This document shows, one piece after another, positions 16,928-25,409 of a stretch of 54,045 bases of DNA. Each line of letters opens with the position of its first letter. The first letter of the stretch is position 1. Below the pieces are notes generated by a model. That model saw nothing but the letters and a program-made list of their open reading frames with translations. It was not told the origin of the DNA and searched no databases. Source of the stretch: Betaproteobacteria bacterium RIFCSPLOWO2_02_FULL_63_19 (GTDB lineage Bacteria; Pseudomonadota; Gammaproteobacteria; Burkholderiales; SG8-39); contig MEQX01000063.1 of NCBI GenBank assembly GCA_001770415.1, positions 1 to 54,045 of the forward strand, given 5' to 3'. The translations under genes and the position numbers were made by a program.

Positions 16928-17468
16928 GTTCCCCTCCTGTTCTGCGCACGTGACGACGATACGCCGCCTGCGACGATATTCCGCGCCTGGCATCTGTCAG
17001 GAAGCTTCGCAGGCTTCACAAACTGTGGTTTCAGTCCACTGCTAGCGCGTCCGACGCCCGGCCCCCCGCGGTGCGAGGACGATAGGCTAGACGTCTCAGC
17101 AATCTACGCCGTGGCAGTACCGAAGGCAACATCCTGCGTAAACGACGATCGACGGAAACTGTTGGGTGCGTTAGGGGTAGTGTCTATCGCTGTCGTGATC
17201 CCGGCCTCGCGCACGTTGAACTTGGACTTACCCGTTACCGTGGACGCTTCAGCGCTCGGGTTCCAAGCGACACTCAAAGTCCGAGTGACGAGTTGTCCAC
17301 GGTGCCGACGCGGGCCCCAATCAGGCCCAGGACGACCGGCGCGGTGGGCAACCCGTGCGCGGTCAGGGTCCAACGCGGCGCAAAGCAAATTCAAACCACC
17401 TCGCTAACCGGGCGAGTATTGGCGGCTAGTTCCTGAACGCGCGCTACCCTATGCAAAACTTCGTTGCC
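16928..17468. other. 540-base gap with one unrecognised 96-codon frame
   Basis: This stretch separates the start of the system 2 receptor gene from the end of the nrfD-like gene. A minus-strand frame at 17104-17394 encodes 96 residues; its last 55 or so are rich in Thr, Asn and Ala and look soluble. I recognise no family, and no good ribosome site precedes it. A plus-strand frame over the same bases is equally open. Base composition near 17150-17280 is less GC-biased than in the flanking genes. The receptor promoter must lie near 16930-17050. Confidence 0.3.
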
Positions 17469-18650
17469 TCAGTGCGCATCCGTTGCCTTGTCGTGCCAGG
17501 GTGGAAAGAGTCGGGTCAGGATATACAGCAGGCCGAGCGGCGCCATGGTCACGATAATCGCCATCAGCGCGCCTTCCTTGCCCCAGAAATGCAGTTGATA
17601 GCTCATCAGACCTTTACCGGTCTTGGAGATCTCCTGGCCGCCGATAACCACGTTCCAGCGCATCATGAAGACCGAGAACAGCACCAGGCAGGCGCACACC
17701 GTCACGCCTATCACCAACGCCTTGCCGCTAGTGCCGCGCCAGATCATGTACGACAACCATAGGAACGGCAAGATAGCGCCGATCGCGAATTGCAGTATGA
17801 AATAGGGAATCAGCAGCGGTCCGGTCACGTACTGCATGATCATGTCCACGCCCTCGCGACCCTTATAGACCAGGCTGGCGAATTCGAGGCCCTCAAGCAC
17901 CAGCGCAACCATGATGAAGGCCCAGATCGTGTAAGCCAGCCCTTTCAGGCAAGCCAGATCTATCGGTACCTTGCGCATCTTGCACGTCGCGACGTAGAGC
18001 GCCGCGAGCAGCGATACACCGGAGATGATCGCCGAGAACAGGAAGATGACCGCCATCAGATCCGATGACCACCATTCGCGCGCCTTGACCGAGCCGTACA
18101 TGAATCCCACGTAACCGTGCAGACCGTGGGCTCCCGGGATGCCGATCACCGCGAGCGCAAAGATCCATTTCCTGTCGAAACGCATCGCGTACTCCGAAAG
18201 GTCGTAGGAACCCAGGGTCAGGACGCGGTAGAATTTCCCGAGGAGGTCCGTTCTCTTTTGCGCCTGCTCGATGATGTGCGGACGGTTTGCGAACCAGCCC
18301 TCCACGATCAGCAGCGCAACGTAGAAGCTCGCGAAGAACCCGAACATCGCCATCGCCGAGGTAAGATGCGGCGTGATGGTGGCGTTGAACGCGCGCTCGG
18401 GATGCCCCAGGTGCAGCAGCAGCGGCGTCGGCACGAAGATCATGAAACTGAGAGACGTCAGCAGCGCGAGATGCGCCACCGGCCGCAACCTCTCGAAACC
18501 GAACACCTGGTAAAGACTGGACACCGTAAACGCGCCGGCAACGAGCCCGGTGATATAGGGATAGACGGCGATAAGTATCGACCACTCGAATACCGTTTCA
18601 TTCGGATAGACCCAGCCCGTGTAAGGGACCAATTGAAGTACCGGTTCCAT
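17469..18650 (-). CDS. NrfD/PsrC-family quinone-interacting membrane subunit
   Basis: This 393-residue polytopic protein has about nine hydrophobic segments. The N-terminal W-S-I-L-I-A-V-Y-P-Y-I-T-G-L-V-A-G-A and the following F-V-P-T-P-L-L-L-H-L-G-H-P-E-R are typical of NrfD/PsrC proteins, which exchange electrons between the quinone pool and an attached 4Fe-4S subunit. The ATG at 18650 overlaps the stop of the iron-sulfur gene by one base (TAATG). It is the last gene of the rhodanese-hexaheme-FeS-NrfD operon. No molybdopterin or nitrite reductase subunit is encoded beside it, unlike in Psr, Nrf or alternative complex III loci. The set resembles Cbc-type inner-membrane complexes of Geobacter in composition. 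Confidence 0.93.
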   Translation of the reverse strand: MEPVLQLVPYTGWVYPNETVFEWSILIAVYPYITGLVAGAFTVSSLYQVFGFERLRPVAHLALLTSLSFMIFVPTPLLLHLGHPERAFNATITPHLTSAMAMFGFFASFYVALLIVEGWFANRPHIIEQAQKRTDLLGKFYRVLTLGSYDLSEYAMRFDRKWIFALAVIGIPGAHGLHGYVGFMYGSVKAREWWSSDLMAVIFLFSAIISGVSLLAALYVATCKMRKVPIDLACLKGLAYTIWAFIMVALVLEGLEFASLVYKGREGVDMIMQYVTGPLLIPYFILQFAIGAILPFLWLSYMIWRGTSGKALVIGVTVCACLVLFSVFMMRWNVVIGGQEISKTGKGLMSYQLHFWGKEGALMAIIVTMAPLGLLYILTRLFPPWHDKATDAH

Positions 18651-19534
18651 TAGTTGACCTCTTTGTCGATACCGACATAAAAAACGTTCGGTGCGTTGCC
18701 CGATTCGGGCTTGAGCACTTGTACGCGACTGTTGCGTATGAACAGGCTGACCGGGCTTTGCTTGTCCTTGGTGTTGCCGAATATACGCGCGCCCACCGGG
18801 CATACCTCGACGCAGGCCGGCTGCAGTCCCTTGGTGATGCGGTGGTAGCACCAGGTACACTTGTCCGCCACACCCGTTTCCTCGTTGAAAAAGCGCGCGC
18901 CATAGGGGCAGGCCTGCACGCAATAACGGCAGCCGATGCAATAGGTTTCATCGACCAGCACCACGCCGTCCTCGGTACGGTAGGTGGCCCCCGTGGGACA
19001 CACCTGTACGCAGGAAGGATGCGTGCAATGATTGCACAGCTTGGGCACGAAGAAGGCCTTGTCCACCTTCTTGTCCTTGTAACGATTCGCAAAGCGGAAC
19101 GTCTTTTCGGAACCGGACGCCTCGATGTTCACCGGGTCATGCTGGCTGTCGATGTGCACGTGCTTATCGTCCGCGAGGTACACATATCGCTCGACCCAGG
19201 TGCGGAACTGATGCGCATTGGCGGGCACGTCGTTTTCTCGTTTGCACGCCTCGACGCAGCGCAGGCAGCCGATGCACTTGGTGGCATCGACGCCGAAAGC
19301 CCACTCGTGCTTGTTCCAGTCGTAATCCGGCGTCGGAAACGACTTCCGGTCGGCGGCCGCACCTGGTTTTGCCTGGCCGCCGCTTGAGGATGATTCGCTC
19401 TTCGCGATCGCCGTCTTGAGCGCACCCGCAGCGCCCAGGCCTACGACGGCTCCCGTGCAGGTTGCCGCTAATCCCAGTTTGCTGAGAAAGGTGCGCCGTG
19501 CATCAAGTGACGGCTTGGTCTTCTCGTCGTTCAT
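18650..19534 (-). CDS. TAT-exported 4Fe-4S dicluster protein (NrfC/TtrB/DsrO-like)
   Basis: This is a 294-residue iron-sulfur protein. It starts with a twin-arginine signal (A-R-R-T-F-L-S-K then a hydrophobic stretch rich in Ala and Gly), so it should lie on the periplasmic side. Four cysteine groups are visible: C-I-G-C-L-R-C-V-E-A-C-K-R, C-N-H-C-T-H-P-S-C-V-Q-V-C-P, C-I-G-C-R-Y-C-V-Q-A-C-P and C-T-W-C-Y-H-R-I followed by A-C-V-E-V-C-P. This is enough for four clusters as in NrfC/PsrB-type electron wires. The ATG at 19534 follows AAGGGA. It sits between the hexaheme cytochrome and NrfD genes and should pass electrons between them. Confidence 0.94.
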   Translation of the reverse strand: MNDEKTKPSLDARRTFLSKLGLAATCTGAVVGLGAAGALKTAIAKSESSSSGGQAKPGAAADRKSFPTPDYDWNKHEWAFGVDATKCIGCLRCVEACKRENDVPANAHQFRTWVERYVYLADDKHVHIDSQHDPVNIEASGSEKTFRFANRYKDKKVDKAFFVPKLCNHCTHPSCVQVCPTGATYRTEDGVVLVDETYCIGCRYCVQACPYGARFFNEETGVADKCTWCYHRITKGLQPACVEVCPVGARIFGNTKDKQSPVSLFIRNSRVQVLKPESGNAPNVFYVGIDKEVN

Positions 19535-19554
19535 GGTGTATTCCCTTTTTGCGT

Positions 19555-20532
19555 TTAGGGCTTGCAGCTCTGCCCGGCGTAATAGGCGGCGAGGTTTTCG
19601 ATATCCGCGTCGCTCAGTCCTCTTGAAACGCCGGCCATCATCGGGTCCTTGCGCAATCCAGCCCGGAAGGACTTGAGCACGTTCGACAGATACCCGGGTT
19701 TCTGGCCGGCGATGTCCGGCCAGGCAGGATTGGCCGAAATGCCCGTTTCGCCGTGGCACCCCGCACAGTTCTTCGCCAGTTCCTTGCCTGCCGCCGCATT
19801 ACCGGCAAGCTTGGTGCTTCGTGCGCCGCCGCAGTTGAGGCCGGCATAGTAGGCGGCAAGATTCTGGATATCGGCGTCGCTGAGCGCCTGCGCGAGCGGC
19901 GTCATCACGACGTCCTTCTGGTCGCCGGACTTGTATGCCGCAAGAATTCGGGCGAGGTAGGCCGCCTTCTGTCCGGCAAGACTGGGCCAGATATCGTTGT
20001 CGCTGATACCTTGGGCGCCGTGACAACTGGCGCAAGCCTCCTCTGCGCGCTTCTTGCCCGCCGCAACATCGCCTTTCACCTGCGCCGCGCTGATGACGAT
20101 CTTCGGGGAATGCGGGTTATGACAGGCGGTGCACTGCTGCCCACTCGGGTTGTGCTTGGTCGGGTCGATCTGCGGCTGCGTACGTGGCCGCGCCGGCATG
20201 GCCTCGTGGCACAGCGTGCACAGCTTGGGGGTGTCCTTGGGAATCGGCAGCTTGCCTTTGGCCGGATGACCCTCCGCGGCCCCGTGGCAGACTTCGCAGG
20301 CGACGGTCTTGTGGCTGTTCGCCGACCACAGTGCCACGCGCGGGGTATGACAGGCCAGGCAATAGCGCGAGGTCTGATAGACCGGCGCCTCTGACGCAAT
20401 TTCGGTGACCGAATTCGCGCGGTAATGACCGAACCTGTAGAACGAATCGACGGTGAGGATCGGTACGGCGATCACCGCCACGATCACGAACCCGATAATC
20501 AGAGCGATAAGTCGAAATATGTGTTTGGGCAT
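19555..20532 (-). CDS. Membrane-anchored hexaheme cytochrome c
   Basis: This 325-residue protein has one N-terminal membrane anchor (about residues 8-28). Four CxxCH motifs follow in a NapC/multiheme-like part (C-L-A-C-H, C-E-V-C-H, C-T-L-C-H, C-T-A-C-H, about residues 58-137). Two class I c553/c4-like domains come next (C-A-S-C-H-G and C-A-G-C-H-G), each ending with a methionine-bearing M-T-P-L or M-M-A-G and an A-A-Y-Y-A-G helix. The fusion of a multiheme anchor part to two soluble-type domains is unusual. It could carry electrons from the FeS protein outward to soluble cytochromes. It lies 20 bases upstream of the FeS gene and 14 after the rhodanese gene, so all are co-transcribed. Confidence 0.93.
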   Translation of the reverse strand: MPKHIFRLIALIIGFVIVAVIAVPILTVDSFYRFGHYRANSVTEIASEAPVYQTSRYCLACHTPRVALWSANSHKTVACEVCHGAAEGHPAKGKLPIPKDTPKLCTLCHEAMPARPRTQPQIDPTKHNPSGQQCTACHNPHSPKIVISAAQVKGDVAAGKKRAEEACASCHGAQGISDNDIWPSLAGQKAAYLARILAAYKSGDQKDVVMTPLAQALSDADIQNLAAYYAGLNCGGARSTKLAGNAAAGKELAKNCAGCHGETGISANPAWPDIAGQKPGYLSNVLKSFRAGLRKDPMMAGVSRGLSDADIENLAAYYAGQSCKP

Positions 20533-20546
20533 GCTCGCCTTTCAGA

Positions 20547-21356
20547 TCAGTGCTTAAGACCACGAAGAGTCGAAGCGGATGGCTTTCGTTCCGAGAAGAA
20601 CTTGGCTTGCTTCAACTCGAGATAGGTACCACCAAAATAGCTGCTGTTCGGGTAGGCTTGCCGCGCAATTTCTTCGGCAACCCGACGGGCTGCGTCGGAA
20701 CTGTTCCCGAAAACGACGATTCGGGTGTTGCGGTCGTAGTATTGAAGACGGGGGTCCCGGGTGGCTTGGCCCGCCTCCCCCGGCTGTATGGATTCCGCCG
20801 CGGGTATCGTGCCCGCTGCGAATTCGGCACGGCTGCGCGCGTCGATCATCACCGCACTGTTTTCGGAAAACATGCGCCGGAACCCCTGTAGCGTGGTTTC
20901 GGCGGTATTCCCGAGCGCCCGCCATACCGCCAGGCCGAGCTGGTAGCGTCGCACCTTGGTATACCCAAGGTTCACCAGTTCGTCCGCGCGGCGTCTGGCG
21001 CTGTCGGCAAACGGCCCGTTCGCGTAGACGACGATTTCGGTGCTTCGATCCGGATATGCCTGTACCAAGCGTAAAAAGCCTGTTTCTTCGATGCTGATGC
21101 TTCCCGGAACGTGAGCCGCGGCGAACTCCCGATCAGCCTGCGCGTCAAACACGACGACGCCCCTCTTGGCCAGAAACGCCTTGAATTCGTTCGTCGACAA
21201 CTCCGGCGTTGTCCGAAGCTCGGCCTCCAAAGTCGCCTCGAAGACGGTAAGCTTCGCCTTCGAGGGCACCTCCGCTGGCGCACCCTCGCAGACCGACACG
21301 ACGATCGACAACGCCGATACCAAAAATTTGGTGCACAGCAGGTAGCGCAGTCGCAT
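20547..21356 (-). CDS. Exported tandem rhodanese-like protein lacking active-site Cys
   Basis: This 269-residue protein has a signal peptide (hydrophobic residues 8-25) and two rhodanese-fold domains. The first (about residues 52-150) shows V-V-V-F-D-A-Q-A-D-R-E-F and H-V-P-G-S-I-S-I; the second (about 155-245) shows V-M-I-D-A-R-S-R-A-E-F and G-T-I-P-A-A. In both, the loop that normally holds the catalytic Cys (C-x4-R) reads without it: V-V-Y-A-N-G-P-F-A-D-S-A and V-V-F-G-N-S-S-D-A-A. Sulfur transfer is therefore unlikely; a binding or structural role is more plausible. The start has AAGGAG nine bases upstream. It is the first gene of the NrfD operon. Confidence 0.88.
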   Translation of the reverse strand: MRLRYLLCTKFLVSALSIVVSVCEGAPAEVPSKAKLTVFEATLEAELRTTPELSTNEFKAFLAKRGVVVFDAQADREFAAAHVPGSISIEETGFLRLVQAYPDRSTEIVVYANGPFADSARRRADELVNLGYTKVRRYQLGLAVWRALGNTAETTLQGFRRMFSENSAVMIDARSRAEFAAGTIPAAESIQPGEAGQATRDPRLQYYDRNTRIVVFGNSSDAARRVAEEIARQAYPNSSYFGGTYLELKQAKFFSERKPSASTLRGLKH

Positions 21357-21478
21357 GGCATTTCTCCTTGCCGGCGCTTACGCGGTCCTTATGCATTACC
21401 GAGCAGAGCCAGACGCGAGCGTGAAACTGCTGCAGTGCAGCCACGTGCCCGGTGCCCATCGAAAAAATGAGGTGAAGC

Positions 21479-21493
21479 CATGTTGGTAACATG
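21479..21493. promoter_or_regulatory. Inverted repeat CATGTT-N3-AACATG in divergent region
   Basis: CATGTTGGTAACATG is a perfect 6-3-6 inverted repeat. It lies about 125 bases upstream of the rhodanese gene start and 145 upstream of the sensor kinase start, between the two divergent operons. It could be an operator; the protein that binds it is unknown. Confidence 0.4.
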
Positions 21494-21566
21494 TCGTTCT
21501 GCGCATAATGCGTCACACGCGATTAGGTGAACAATGGACCCTCGGCCCTATTTCAGCGCCTGCGCC

Positions 21567-21591
21567 CGGACCATGGTCCGAGACCATGGTC
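21567..21591. promoter_or_regulatory. Two tandem palindromes around ACCATGGT
   Basis: CGGACCATGGTCCG (21567-21580) is a perfect 14-base palindrome, and GACCATGGTC (21582-21591) repeats its core with centres 13 bases apart. They lie 48-72 bases upstream of the sensor kinase ATG and facing the rhodanese operon. A dimeric regulator could bind both; whether the linked response regulator does so is a guess. Confidence 0.5.
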
Positions 21592-21638
21592 GATGGTGCA
21601 GCCAAACCAATGTTTAGAAATATCAGTAACTTATCCTT

Positions 21639-23051
21639 ATGAGCGCGTTCCCCAAACTGAACTTGGTACGCCGCTTCTTGCTGGTCGGCTTGCTGGTGCT
21701 GCTCGCCGGGATGGCCGTGATCGGCACCTGGGTCGGCAGCCAGATCGAGGCTGGCATCATCAACGGCTCCGGGGTCGTAACGAATCTGTACCTCGACGGC
21801 GCAATCTCGCCGCGGCTGCAATCACTGGCAAGCGGTGGATCGCTTGAGGACGCCGATCGCATTGCGCTCAACCGGCTGCTGACCGGGTCCCGCCTTGGCG
21901 AGCACGTCGTCGCCCTTAAGATCTGGGGGCGTGACGGACATGTGATTTACAACAGCCCCGATCCATCGCTGGTCGGAAGTCGATTCGCGATGGAGCCGGC
22001 GCTTGCGCAGGCGTTCGCAGGCGAGGTCCGTTCACGCGTCGTCGACAAGGATGAAATTGAACACCAGTTGAAAAACCCGCGATGGTCCAGACTGATCGAA
22101 ACCTTCGCGCCAATACGCGCCGATCGCGATAACTCGATTATTGCCGTGGCCGGTTTCTACCAGACCTCAAAGAGTCTGGAGCAGGGCGTACGCGCCGCCC
22201 AGCTGCGCAGCTGGGCAGTGCACGGCGCGGTCACGCTGGTCATGCTCATCCTGCTCACGACCCTCGTTAAGAAGGCAGATAACACCATCGACGCGCAGCG
22301 ACGCGAGTTGAACGAGAAAGTCACCCAACTCACCGCCCTGCTGGCACAAAACGAACAGCTTCATGAACGAGTCAGCCGCGCCGCTGCGCGCACGACCGCG
22401 CTTAACGAGCGTTTTCTGCGCCACGTCGCCACCGATCTCCACGACGGGCCCGGCCAGTGCCTGGCACTTGCCTCGATGCGCATCGAATCCCTCTCCGAAG
22501 CGTGCGGAGGATGCGAAAACTCGTTGGGAAGGGAACGCAGCGTGGCGGAGGATTTCAACACCATCCATTTGGCGCTGCAGTCCGCGCTCGGGGACTTGCG
22601 CGCGATCCTTCGCGGGCTGCAGCTGCCCGAGATCGAGCAACTTTCGGTCAGGGAAACGATTCAGCGCGCGCTCGACGATCATGAGAGGAAGACAGGCCAG
22701 GAGGTCCCTCTCGAGTGCCAAGACATACCCGATACCGCACCGTTGCCGGTTCGGATCGCGCTTTTCCGCCTGCTGCAGGAATCATTGGCCAATGGATTTC
22801 GTCACGGCGGCGGCCGCAACCAGCGCGTTGCGGTAAAGGGTTTGGCGGAGCAGCTCCGAATTGAAGTTGCGGACGATGGCCGAGGTTTCGATCCCAGCGT
22901 GCCAAACACCGGCGGACATTTTGGTCTGGATGGAATGCGCGAGCGCGTACAACTGCTTGGCGGGAATTTCGAGGTCCGCAGCGCGCCGAATCAGGGGACG
23001 CACATCCGGGCATCGCTGCCTTTACTCGAGCCGGGAGAGGCGCATGTCTGA
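21639..23051 (+). CDS. NarL-type sensor histidine kinase
   Basis: This is a 470-residue membrane sensor kinase. Transmembrane segments at about residues 12-32 and 196-212 enclose a periplasmic sensing part of about 160 residues that I cannot assign. A coiled-coil-like linker follows (215-255). Then comes a HisKA_3 dimerisation domain with D-L-H-D-G-P-G-Q, the phosphorylated His being H268, and a HATPase domain (L-L-Q-E-S-L-A-N-G-F-R-H, D-D-G-R-G-F-D). The ATG at 21639 has no clear Shine-Dalgarno sequence. It is divergent from the rhodanese-NrfD operon and overlaps the response regulator gene, so it probably controls the redox island. The signal could be redox or a terminal acceptor, by inference. 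Confidence 0.94.
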   Translation: MSAFPKLNLVRRFLLVGLLVLLAGMAVIGTWVGSQIEAGIINGSGVVTNLYLDGAISPRLQSLASGGSLEDADRIALNRLLTGSRLGEHVVALKIWGRDGHVIYNSPDPSLVGSRFAMEPALAQAFAGEVRSRVVDKDEIEHQLKNPRWSRLIETFAPIRADRDNSIIAVAGFYQTSKSLEQGVRAAQLRSWAVHGAVTLVMLILLTTLVKKADNTIDAQRRELNEKVTQLTALLAQNEQLHERVSRAAARTTALNERFLRHVATDLHDGPGQCLALASMRIESLSEACGGCENSLGRERSVAEDFNTIHLALQSALGDLRAILRGLQLPEIEQLSVRETIQRALDDHERKTGQEVPLECQDIPDTAPLPVRIALFRLLQESLANGFRHGGGRNQRVAVKGLAEQLRIEVADDGRGFDPSVPNTGGHFGLDGMRERVQLLGGNFEVRSAPNQGTHIRASLPLLEPGEAHV

Positions 23052-23697
23052 CAACGTTCGTATCCTGGTTGCAGACGATCACCCGCTGTTTCGCGAAGGC
23101 GTTGTGCATTCGCTTACCGCCGAATCCGACTTCACCGTCGTCGGACAGGCCTCGAGCGGAGAGGCAGCCCTCGGTATGGTGCGTGACCTGCTTCCGGACG
23201 TTGTGCTGCTGGACATCGGAATGCCGGGCTGGGGCGGAATCGTTGCCGCCGAGAAGATTGCCTCCGCGTGCCCGACAACCAGGATCGTGATGTTGACCGT
23301 CCTCGAAGACGAGGACAAGTTGCTGGCCTCTTTCAAGGCGGGGGCCCGGGCCTATGTGCTCAAGGGAGTGTCGGCGCACGAACTGGCAAGCGTGGTGCGT
23401 TCCGTGGCTCAAGGCGAGGTCTATGTGACACCTTCTCTCGCTGCGGGAATACTCGTGACGCTGAGCCGCAACCACTCGCCGCAGGATCCTCTTGAGGGAC
23501 TGACCGAGCGGGAGTCGGAGATTTTGAAACTGGTAGGCCGTGGAATGACCAATCGCGCAATTGGTGAACAACTTCACCTTTCCGAAAAGACGATCAAGCA
23601 TTACGTCACCAACATCCTGGAAAAGCTGCACGTGCGCAGTCGCGTCGAGGCGGCAATGCTGGCGGTGCGCGGTACGCGGAACGATTTGAAGGAATGA
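23044..23697 (+). CDS. NarL/FixJ-family response regulator
   Basis: This 217-residue regulator has a receiver domain with acidic pair D11-D12, phosphoacceptor D57 in V-V-L-L-D-I-G-M-P-G, and Lys in Y-V-L-K-G-V. It ends with a LuxR-type helix-turn-helix (L-T-E-R-E-S-E-I-L-K-L-V-G-R-G, N-R-A-I-G-E-Q-L-H-L-S-E-K-T-I-K-H-Y). The ATG at 23044 overlaps the kinase stop by eight bases. It is the partner of the upstream kinase and likely binds DNA in this island. Candidate sites are the palindromes near 21479-21591. Confidence 0.95.
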   Translation: MSDNVRILVADDHPLFREGVVHSLTAESDFTVVGQASSGEAALGMVRDLLPDVVLLDIGMPGWGGIVAAEKIASACPTTRIVMLTVLEDEDKLLASFKAGARAYVLKGVSAHELASVVRSVAQGEVYVTPSLAAGILVTLSRNHSPQDPLEGLTERESEILKLVGRGMTNRAIGEQLHLSEKTIKHYVTNILEKLHVRSRVEAAMLAVRGTRNDLKE

Positions 23698-24042
23698 ACG
23701 GGCCCAATTGCAGCGACCGTGCTCATTGAGCGGGCGCGACTGAGGAATCTGACGAAACGCGTACTTCCCTGACTCGGCACTCGATTCCCGGCCCAGCGCA
23801 GCGGCTCGCGGGCAGAAATCGAAACGGCAGGACCGTCAACGCGCGGCAACGCAGCGATTGCCGCGCGTTCGACTCGGGTGGATGAGCAGTTGGCGGGTTC
23901 ATGATAGAATTCGCGGTTGCAGTGCAGCAAGCAAGCATCTGATTGAACTAGCTCGTTATTTCCCGTCGCGCGCGGGGCGGCGTTAAGGCTGTGATGAGGG
24001 ATCGCTTGCTGCGGATTCAGACAACGGTTTGAGGAAACGTCG
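23698..24042. other. Gap before tetraheme gene, with hairpin and possible promoter
   Basis: A perfect 12-base stem (23838-23849 with 23858-23869, loop 8 bases) lies 140 bases after the regulator stop. It has no T-run, so it may be a regulatory or processing hairpin rather than a terminator. TAGAAT at 23905-23910 with ATGAGC 17 bases before it is a weak promoter candidate for the tetraheme gene. Confidence 0.4.
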
Positions 24043-25263
24043 ATGAAACAAAGCGTGCGAAAGCTCTTCTTGACGATGCTTGCGGCCGGGATCGCCGTGG
24101 TCGGCTACTCGCGCGACGGCAGCGCCCAAAAGCCGCTCAAGCCCGGCAGCAACGACGAACTCAGGGCTGCGTACGCTACCTCCCAAGACATCGCCGAAGG
24201 CAAGCGCGTTGCGGCAGCGTCCTGTGCAGGCTGCCACGGGATCGACGGCATTTCCAGGGCTAAAGACACACCGCATATCGCCGGACAGCGTCCCGGCTAT
24301 ATGTACATGGAATTGCGCGTCTACCAGTCGGGCGGGCGCGGAAACACGCCGATGAACAACAGTGTCCGGTTCTTGAGCGACGATGCGCTGGTCAAGGTTG
24401 CCGCCTATTACGCAAGCCTGGATTCAGCGCCGCCCGCTCCCAAGAACACCAAACGTGCGACTGCGAAACGCGATCCGCTTGCGACCGGCAAGGCCGCCGC
24501 GGCCGGTTGCGGGGGTTGCCACGGCGAGAACGGCATCAGCAGCGTTCCGGGTATGCCAAGCCTCGTTGGCTTCGATCCAAAGTATTTCGTCGCCGCCATC
24601 AACGCCTACAAGAACGGCCAGCGCAAGCACGACATGATGAAAACGCTGGTCTCGGCGATCAGCGGCAAGGAGCTCGAGAGCATTGCGCTGTTCTACGCAA
24701 TGCAAAAACCGGCAAAGGCAAAGACCCCTTCGCCGGGCGATCAGACCGCGGGCAAGGCGGCGGCCAGCGCTTGCGCGAGCTGCCACGGCGAAGGTGGTGT
24801 AAGCACGGGCTCGGCTCCAAGCCTCGCCGGGCAGGACGCCCAATATTTCGCCTCTGCGATGAAGGAATACAAGAACGGATCCCGCGCTGATCAAACGATG
24901 AAGGGACCTGCCGCTTCCGTTGACGATACCGCCATCAAGAATATGGGCGCCTATTACGCAAGCCAGACGCCTCAACCGGCCAAGTTCCGAAAACCCCTTA
25001 CCACGGAAGAACTGGCCCAACGCTGCGACCGCTGCCACGGCGTCGATGGAAACAGCACCGATCCGCGTTCGCCCGCGCTCGCCGCGCAGAGAGCAGATTA
25101 TCTCGAAACGGTCATGCGCGCGTACCGGAAGGGCGACCGCAGGAGCACTGCGATGACCGCCATGCTGGACAATGTCAGCGACGAGGCCATCGAGGAGCTC
25201 GCGGCCCATTATTCACGTCAAAAAGCACGAACCGTCGTCTACGTTCCCCTGCCATCGAAATAG
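24043..25263 (+). CDS. Tetraheme cytochrome c with four c553/c4-like domains
   Basis: This 406-residue exported protein (signal peptide, hydrophobic residues 10-24, cleavage likely near G-S-A-Q) carries four successive class I heme domains. Each contains CxxCHG: C-A-G-C-H-G, C-G-G-C-H-G, C-A-S-C-H-G and C-D-R-C-H-G. Repeats share the pattern G-I-S or G-V-S, an L-A-G-Q or similar turn, Y-K-N-G-x-R, and an A-x-Y-Y-A-S end helix, so the gene probably grew by domain duplication. It should be a periplasmic electron carrier or wire. GAGGAAA precedes the ATG. It lies downstream of the two-component genes, on the same strand. Confidence 0.94.
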   Translation: MKQSVRKLFLTMLAAGIAVVGYSRDGSAQKPLKPGSNDELRAAYATSQDIAEGKRVAAASCAGCHGIDGISRAKDTPHIAGQRPGYMYMELRVYQSGGRGNTPMNNSVRFLSDDALVKVAAYYASLDSAPPAPKNTKRATAKRDPLATGKAAAAGCGGCHGENGISSVPGMPSLVGFDPKYFVAAINAYKNGQRKHDMMKTLVSAISGKELESIALFYAMQKPAKAKTPSPGDQTAGKAAASACASCHGEGGVSTGSAPSLAGQDAQYFASAMKEYKNGSRADQTMKGPAASVDDTAIKNMGAYYASQTPQPAKFRKPLTTEELAQRCDRCHGVDGNSTDPRSPALAAQRADYLETVMRAYRKGDRRSTAMTAMLDNVSDEAIEELAAHYSRQKARTVVYVPLPSK

Positions 25264-25409
25264 TGACCGTGTGTTCGAGGGCGGGCCAAACGCGGCCGGA
25301 GCCAAGCGGGACGCGTTAGAATAGCGGCGCCAGATTTCAAAGCGGGATCCGGGGCTCAGGATGCTTCAGTGACCACGGAATTCCACCCGAATAATCAAAG
25401 GAAACCGTC

